A model generated the notes under the pieces. The model did no database searches, was not told where the DNA came from, and saw nothing but the letters and a program-made list of their open reading frames with translations. Of a stretch of DNA of 64,000 nucleotides, positions 57,882-64,000 are shown in pieces. Location of the stretch: positions 247,272,510 through 247,336,509 of the forward strand of contig NC_061512.1 of NCBI RefSeq assembly GCF_022539505.1, written 5' to 3'. A program made the position numbers and the translations under genes. Source of the DNA: Lolium rigidum. Lineage: Eukaryota; Streptophyta; Magnoliopsida; Poales; Poaceae. The stretch's first letter is position 1; every line of letters starts with the position of its first letter.

Positions 57882-58076
57882 TTCCGGAGCATCTCATTCT
57901 TTTGTCACCGAAGACTTTGCATCAACAAGTAAAATTCAACCTATCGGCTTGAAACATGTCATGATAGTTCAAATCCCCGGATCAACCACTAAAGCCGAAA
58001 AATTCGTAAAAATGTACCCATCAAAATACATGAAGTAGAATTCTATGCCAATCTGATAATTCTGGGAACCAAAGGT
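57845..58076 (+). pseudogene. Chromovirus protease region, in a shifted frame
   Basis: The aspartic protease motif LFDSGASHSFV is readable only in the +1 frame relative to gag (about 57870-58035). Pol resumes in the gag frame after about 58000-58040. Small indels at both ends of the stretch thus separate protease from gag and pol. The active-site DSG is intact in its own frame. Confidence 0.8.
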
Positions 58077-61000
58077 TTGGAGGTAGTGCTAGGTATGGAT
58101 TGGATGGCCAAGCATCATGGAATGATTGACTGTGCAAAGAAAGCCATCACCATGACCAGTAGCACTGGTATTATAGTAGAGCATGTCTCTGAACTGCTAC
58201 CCAGAAAATTTACCTGCAACCAGAGTTTAACCAAGCCAACTTTGGATCAGATCAGGGTCGTTTGTCGATATCCTGATGTGTTTCCCGAAGGTTTACCCGG
58301 TATGCCCCCAGATCGGGATATCGATTTCATCATCGAGTTAATTCCTGGAACCGGACCTATAGCCCAGAGAGCCTATAGCATGAACCCAGCAGAGCTGGTG
58401 GAGCTGAAGAAGCAACTGGATGAATTGTTAGCCAAAGGTCTGATTCGACCAAGTGCGTCACCGTGGAGATCCCCAGTGTTGTTTGTGGATAAGAAGGATG
58501 GTGCCAGTCGTTTATGTACGGACTATCGTAAGCTTAACGATGTCACCATCAAGAATAAATACCCCTTGCCCAAGATAGAAGACCTGTTTGACCAGCTGAC
58601 CGGTGCTGTAGTATTCTCGAAGATTGACCTCAGGACTGGATACCACCAGCTGAAGATTCGTGCATCGGACATTCCCAAAACTGCCTTCACCACCAGATAT
58701 GGATTGTACGAGTACAATGTCATGTCATTTGGATTGACCAATGCCCCTGCTTATTTCATGAATCTCATGAATAAGATCTTTATGAACTTTCTGGATAAGT
58801 TTGTTGTCGTTTTCATCGATGACATCCTAATCTACTCCAAGTCCGAGGAAGAACATGAGCAACACCTAGAAGCTGTCCTGGAGACCCTTAGAGAGCATAA
58901 GTTGTATGCTAAGTTCAGCAAATGTGAATTTTGGCTGAAGGAAGTAGGATTCCTAGGACACATCCTGTCCGCTGGAGGAATAGCTGTAGACCCCGCCAAA
59001 ATCAAGACTGTTGCAGAATGGAAAGCCCCAACCACTCAGACCGAGGTCCGCGCTTTTCTTGGATTAGCCGGATATTACCGCAGATTTGTAGAAGGGTTTT
59101 CGAGCATTGCTCGACCAATGACCCAACTATTGAAGAAGGACAAGAAGTTCGAATGGACGGACAAATGTGAAGAGAGTTTTCAACAACTCAAGCTTAGACT
59201 GACCACAACCCCAATCCTGATCATGCCGGATATCACCAAACCCTTTGACGTTTACTGTGATGCTTCCAAGATTGGTCTTGGATGTGTGCTGATGCAGGAA
59301 GGAAAGGTGATATCTTATCTGTCCCGGCAACTGAAGCTGCATGAGCAGAACTATCCAACCCATGACCTTGAACTCGCAGCCGTAGTTTTAGCCCTGAAGG
59401 TGTGGCATCATTACCTCATGGGTAATCGCTGTGAGATCTATTCTGATCACAAGAGCCTGAAGTATATCTTCACCCAGAAGGAGCTGAATATGAGGCAACG
59501 GAGATGGTTGGAGTTGATCAAGGACTATGATATGGAGATCCACTACCACCCCGGCAAGGCCAATGTGGTAGCGGATGCGTTGAGTAGACTACCATGTCAG
59601 CTAAACTCAATGATAGCCGAGGAACAACCCAGCCTATACCAGGAGTTTGAGCAGTTTAGAATGGAGTTAGTCAGTAAAGGATTTCTAGCCAGCATAGAGC
59701 TACAACCCACCTTGGTTGGTCAGATCAAGGAAGCCCAGAAGGGCAATGCCAGCATTGACGGAATCAAGAAGCAGATAGCTGCGGGGAAAGCACCGGGATT
59801 CACCATTGATGAAGAAGGAGTCCTTTGGTACAACGGACGCCTGTGTGTACCGTCAGACTCGGAGTTGAAGCAAGTTATTTTGCAGGAAGCCCATGATACC
59901 CTTTATTCTATCCACCCCGGCGGTACCAAGATGTATCAGGACTTGAAGGAACAGTTCTGGTGGCATGGAATGAAGAGGGAGATCGGAAGCTACATCGCCA
60001 AGTGCGATATCTGTCAACGAGTCAAGGCCGAACATCAGCGACCCGCAGGACTGCTGCAGCCACTACAAATTCCAGAATGGAAGTGGGATTCTGTAGGGAT
60101 GGACTTTATCACCGGGTTGCCCAAATCCAGCAAAGGAAATGATTCCATCCGGGTAGTTGTTGATAGATTGACCAAGGTAGCCCACTTCATCGCTGTCAAG
60201 ACCACCTACCAAGGCCCAAAGTTAGCGGAGCTGTACATCTCTAGAATAGTCGCATTGCACGGAACCCCAAAGTCAATAGTGTCAGATAGAGGTTCACAAT
60301 TCACCTCAAGATTCTGGCAGAAGGTGCATGAAGGACTAGGAACCCGTCTGAATTTCAGCACCGCCTATCACCCACAGACTGATGGACAGACCGAGAGAGT
60401 CAACCAGATATTGGAGGACATGCTGAGAGCATGCGTCCTGGAATATGGATCCAAGTGGGAGGACTGTCTGCCATACGCAGAATTCTCTTACAACAACAGC
60501 TACCAAGCCAGTTTACAGATGGCCCCCTTCGAAGCCCTGTACGGAAGGAAATGCCGTACCCCCCTGAATTGGTCCGAGGTCGGAGAGAGCCAAGTCTTTG
60601 GACCTGATGTGCTTCGAGAAGCAGAAGAGAAGGTGCACAAGATCCGAGAGTACCTCAAGACCGCTCAGTCCCGACAGAAGAGCTACGCTGACAAGAGACG
60701 CCGAGAGATGACCTTTGAGATCGGAGATTTTGTCTACCTCAAAGTGTCCCCCCTGAAAGGAATGCAGCGTTTCCAACTTAAAGGGAAGCTTGCACCCCGG
60801 TATGTCGGACCCTTCAAGGTTCTCAGCCGCCGAGGTGAAGTCTCCTATCAACTAGAGCTACCAGAAGAAATGGCGGCTGTGCACAACGTGTTCCACATCT
60901 CACTCCTCCGGAAGTGCTTAGAAGTGCCAGAGAAGACCGAGGTATTCAAGAACATCGATCACCGTTCGGTGGATATCAATCACGACCTTACATACCGCGA

Positions 61001-61157
61001 AGTGCCGATTCGCATCTTGGAAGAAGCATACAGAACCACTCGCACCCGAAGCATTAAGTTTCTGAAGATACAGTGGAGCAATCATACCGAAGATGAAGCC
61101 ACTTGGGAGCGGGAGGAAGATATGAAGAAGGAGTACCCAGATCTCTTTAGTACCTAG
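58077..61157 (+). CDS. Chromovirus pol: RT, RNase H, integrase, chromodomain
   Basis: 1026 codons open without interruption; 58077 is where the frame opens, not a natural start. In order: end of protease ([11 protein letters not shown]); reverse transcriptase with [11 protein letters not shown] and FIDD at 58812-58823; RNase H with [10 protein letters not shown]; integrase zinc region (HDTLYSIH ... CDICQ), catalytic core with [18 protein letters not shown] and the Glu of [13 protein letters not shown] module ([22 protein letters not shown]); and a C-terminal chromodomain ([31 protein letters not shown]), ending at TAG 61155-61157. It copies the RNA and inserts the cDNA, the chromodomain steering it to heterochromatin. 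The enzyme part looks intact but is cut off from gag by the shifted protease stretch. Confidence 0.95.
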   Translation: MEVVLGMDWMAKHHGMIDCAKKAITMTSSTGIIVEHVSELLPRKFTCNQSLTKPTLDQIRVVCRYPDVFPEGLPGMPPDRDIDFIIELIPGTGPIAQRAYSMNPAELVELKKQLDELLAKGLIRPSASPWRSPVLFVDKKDGASRLCTDYRKLNDVTIKNKYPLPKIEDLFDQLTGAVVFSKIDLRTGYHQLKIRASDIPKTAFTTRYGLYEYNVMSFGLTNAPAYFMNLMNKIFMNFLDKFVVVFIDDILIYSKSEEEHEQHLEAVLETLREHKLYAKFSKCEFWLKEVGFLGHILSAGGIAVDPAKIKTVAEWKAPTTQTEVRAFLGLAGYYRRFVEGFSSIARPMTQLLKKDKKFEWTDKCEESFQQLKLRLTTTPILIMPDITKPFDVYCDASKIGLGCVLMQEGKVISYLSRQLKLHEQNYPTHDLELAAVVLALKVWHHYLMGNRCEIYSDHKSLKYIFTQKELNMRQRRWLELIKDYDMEIHYHPGKANVVADALSRLPCQLNSMIAEEQPSLYQEFEQFRMELVSKGFLASIELQPTLVGQIKEAQKGNASIDGIKKQIAAGKAPGFTIDEEGVLWYNGRLCVPSDSELKQVILQEAHDTLYSIHPGGTKMYQDLKEQFWWHGMKREIGSYIAKCDICQRVKAEHQRPAGLLQPLQIPEWKWDSVGMDFITGLPKSSKGNDSIRVVVDRLTKVAHFIAVKTTYQGPKLAELYISRIVALHGTPKSIVSDRGSQFTSRFWQKVHEGLGTRLNFSTAYHPQTDGQTERVNQILEDMLRACVLEYGSKWEDCLPYAEFSYNNSYQASLQMAPFEALYGRKCRTPLNWSEVGESQVFGPDVLREAEEKVHKIREYLKTAQSRQKSYADKRRREMTFEIGDFVYLKVSPLKGMQRFQLKGKLAPRYVGPFKVLSRRGEVSYQLELPEEMAAVHNVFHISLLRKCLEVPEKTEVFKNIDHRSVDINHDLTYREVPIRILEEAYRTTRTRSIKFLKIQWSNHTEDEATWEREEDMKKEYPDLFST

Positions 61158-61170
61158 ACTTGTTTGTTTT

Positions 61171-61208
61171 AGATCTCGGGACGAGATCTTTTGTAAGGGG
61201 GAAGGGTT
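61171..61208 (+). promoter_or_regulatory. Hairpin and polypurine tract before the 3' LTR
   Basis: AGATCTCGGGACGAGATCT (61171-61189) is a perfect inverted repeat around GGA; it is followed by GTAAGGGGGAAGGGTT, the purine-rich second-strand primer, abutting the LTR at 61209. Confidence 0.75.
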
Positions 61209-64000
61209 TGTAACACCCCAAATTTCAAATAAAGGAAGAAGAACAAATCCAATTATCCAAATTTGAGAACCAACAAAAACTTTTCACATTTCATATAGTG
61301 CCCTGCATAGGACTTGTGCATTTTGAGTGATATGCCATGATGAGTGTTATCTTGTGTATGTGATGAACTCCACAACCCTAGAGTGATCAAATGATGATCA
61401 CCAAACAAATAAATTAAAAAGAGAAAGAAATCAAATAAGAATAAAACCCTAAAAACCCTAACATATGGCATATGCCATTTTTACAAACTTTGACCCTAGA
61501 CCCAATTGGTCTTCACCATTAGTTGGAATATGTTATAAAATAGTTACTACAACTTTGGGAATCAAAGAAACACCATTTAAATCAAAATCAAATTCAAAAT
61601 ATACTCACATAAGATAATGGTCATTTTTGACAATTACAATCTGGTCATCACTTTGAGCCTCCCTATTTCCAAATTTCTAAACTAAACAAATCCAACTCTT
61701 TGCATGTCATCCAAGTACACAACAAAATGAACAACTTTTGTAAAGGGGACCATATCAAATTCATTTTGAATCAAGAGCTATGATCAAGTGAAGCAGAGAC
61801 TTTGAAACTTTTGCAAGATCACCAAGTTTCGAATTTTGATCAAACCCGGCCAATTCTTGCTCACCACTGGACCTAGCATTGACCTCTAGACCCCACCCTA
61901 CCTAGCCCATGCCAGAAGACACCATGGACACGACCCAAACATGGCCGGCCATGGCCATGCCGGCCACGTTCCACCTCGACGCGCCACCCCTCTCTCTCTG
62001 CCTCTCCAGCCCACGCCACCTTGCCAAACGCGTCGCCCACGATCGCCGGAGATCGCCTGTACCCGCCCCTGGTCGCGAGGAAGCCGACACGCCCCGGACG
62101 GAGCGCGCCCATGACGTCCCTGGCGCGCCGCGAGCGGCATGGTGACGTCGCCGTGCACGGACGCGCGCGACACGGCCACGCGGCGCTCGCCGTACCTCGC
62201 CGTACCCCGACCCGCTCCGCTCGCCCTGGTACTCGACGCGCCACGCGGAGCTCGCCGGACATGCTCGCGTCACCCCCTAGCCCCTACCGTCGCCGGAGAG
62301 GACAAGCGCGCCCGCCACGGCCGCGCCAGTACGCGCACGGACCCGACCACCCTAGGCACCCCCTTGCCGCGCCGTTCACGCTCCTAGCGTCGCCATGACG
62401 TCGTGAACACGACGGCGTCGTCGCCTAGCCCTCTAGCCCACCGGAGCGGCCGCGCCCTTGTCGACTTGCCGCAGCACCCACGGCACCCTCACGCGCCTAT
62501 AAAAGGAGGCCTCCCCTCGACGCTCCAAGCACACCACCATGACCACCACTCACCACCGCTTCGCCCAGCACCAGTAGCCACCTCGATTGTCGCCGGAGCA
62601 AGCCCAATTGGACGATCGGAGCCGCCGGCACTCGGAGGTCGCCGCCGTCGATTGGAGCCGCCCCGACGACGCCACCGCTACGAGCCGCTTCCTCGTCCTC
62701 GACAACCTCGAACGGAACACCGCCGCCGCTCGCCGGAGCTCCGACGCGCTCTCCGACCCCCTACTGCCGCCGCGCCGGTGAGTCTCTCTCGTCGGAGACG
62801 ACGACGAACCACAGCCCTCCGATCCCCTCCTAATCCAACGTCTCTGGTGAGCCCATACCGCTTCGGCGTTCAAACGTCGCTGACGGGTGGAGCCCACTGT
62901 CAGGCGGCCCGCGCGTGCACAGATACGTGGTGGGCTGGCCTTGGGCCGTTTTAAACCTTTGGGCCCAGTTAGTTTTCCCGCCAGCCCGTTTAATTCAAAT
63001 TCAGTTTAATAAATTTAGTTTGAATTCAATACTGGACCCAACTTTGAAAATTCATAGAATCTGTTTGGCTTGGCCGAATTTAACAAACTTTATATATTTA
63101 GAAAGCTTAGGAAATTATCTACACAATGCCACTGGTTTGAACCCTAGATCTATTATAGAATTAAAATGGAAAAATAAACAAGGCAGGGACTTTTCTGCCT
63201 TAGAATAATTATTAAAAATCAACCAAAATAGATATTTGAATAATTCCAACTCTTATAGCTCACAATTGACTTACACTAATTGATTATGCAATAAAATGGT
63301 GTGGTCACTTTGCATGATCATGCCCTAGATTAATTAATGGACAATATGGCTAGTTTAGTAAGTGATATTGTCCCAAAATTATTATGTAAATCATATGGAG
63401 GATTTCCCTTCATTTAAATCTTGTCCCAAATGAGTTCATGAGATGTTTGCACCCCTGGTCCAAACACTCCTATATGAATATTTGGAGATTTAAACCATTT
63501 GAGGAATTATAAAATAGTATGAGGTGATTTATCTCATTTAAATCATTTTCTCAAATAATGATAATGAATGTTTGGCTTTGGTCAATATGAATTCATGTAT
63601 GATTATTTGAGAAGTTAAATCTTAAGAAGGATTCAATGAGAGGAAATTATTTTCTCAAGAACTAAATGAAGATTATTAATTACATATGTAATGAGAGGAA
63701 ATTACTTTCTTTAACCAAGAAAACCAATGCACCTAATTATTTTATGTGTGTGCTTAGCATAGTTTGTGTGAAGTAACTATGAGCTTAGTATAGCTTTTGA
63801 GCTTGTTTAGTGATTATACCCCGTATTTCAATTTAGACGCTAGCACCGGAGATTACCAAGAGGAAGGAGAATTCTACCAAGAAGAGGAGGAAGAAAACCT
63901 AGAGAACTACCAAGGCAAGATAATACTCTTGCAAAGTGCAAAGCCCACCTTGGGCAAGGCACCATGATTCTTATCTATCTTCATACAAGCTTATCTTACT
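61209..64000 (+). repeat. 3' LTR of the chromovirus, first 2792 bp
   Basis: Collinear with 51220-54010 of the 5' LTR; differences are concentrated in the GC-rich island (about 62100-62780). Cut by the window end. Confidence 0.95.

Larger units (their letters stand above)
51220..64000 (+). mobile_element. Tekay/Del-type chromovirus (Ty3/gypsy), nearly complete, right end cut by window
   Basis: 5' LTR 51220-55310, primer site TGGTATCAGAGCC (55314-55326, initiator-Met-tRNA type), extra ORF 55542-56354, gag from 56634, pol to 61157, hairpin and polypurine tract 61171-61208, 3' LTR from 61209. The chromodomain after integrase and very long LTRs fit the Tekay/Del clade. The visible 2.79 kb of the two LTRs differ at about 20 positions by eye, so the insertion is young. 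Left flank is GTTTC; the right target duplication is outside. Confidence 0.93.

Overview
This is repeat-dominated plant nuclear DNA. The transposon types (BARE/Angela-like copia LTR, Stowaway MITE, CACTA element ending in CCACCAGTG, several gypsy families, spliced genes) point to a grass of the wheat/barley tribe (Triticeae). That assignment rests on recognised sequence types, not on a search. I see no bacterial genes, rRNA, genuine tRNA gene or CRISPR array.

Left part (1-13018): a nested stack whose left ends lie outside the window. Non-coding gypsy-type element A (1-3771) sits in LTR fragment C (3772-4692). C sits in gypsy element B (4693-7830), which carries an antisense pseudogene. B sits in a CACTA transposon (7831-13018) with a decayed ORF1/Ulp1-protease gene.

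Gene island (13019-24450): an intact 284-codon gene of unknown function (13102-13956); a truncated second copy of it (15707-16138); a Stowaway MITE, copia and gypsy scraps between and after them; a decayed LINE (17169-21753); and an intact 11-exon GH1 beta-glucosidase gene on the minus strand (24450-21865, 524 aa), the clearest real gene here. The CACTA element landed exactly where the truncated copy still has its TATA box.

Middle (26300-48300): element D (minus strand, same family as A) has both LTRs and a GTACT target duplication. Element F (minus; LTRs about 1.6 kb; CAAAT duplication) lies inside D. Inside the 5' LTR of F is G, a same-family element in the opposite orientation, present as LTR-internal-LTR-partial internal. 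A tandem SINE dimer lies in F and a 1.2 kb Mutator-like element lies in G. A, F, G and the second gene copy act as empty-site controls for these insertions.

Right part (51220-64000): a young Tekay/Del-type chromovirus with 4.1 kb LTRs, an extra ORF upstream of gag, a gag-pol region with one shifted stretch over the protease, a chromodomain at the C terminus, and a 3' LTR cut by the window edge.

The most unusual signals are: polypurine-tract modules repeated several times in the 3' parts of two different gypsy groups; short hairpins just upstream of the tracts in all of them; and, in the chromovirus, splice-acceptor-like TTCAG immediately before both the extra ORF and gag, with a GTGAGT donor-like site shortly after the LTR TATA box.
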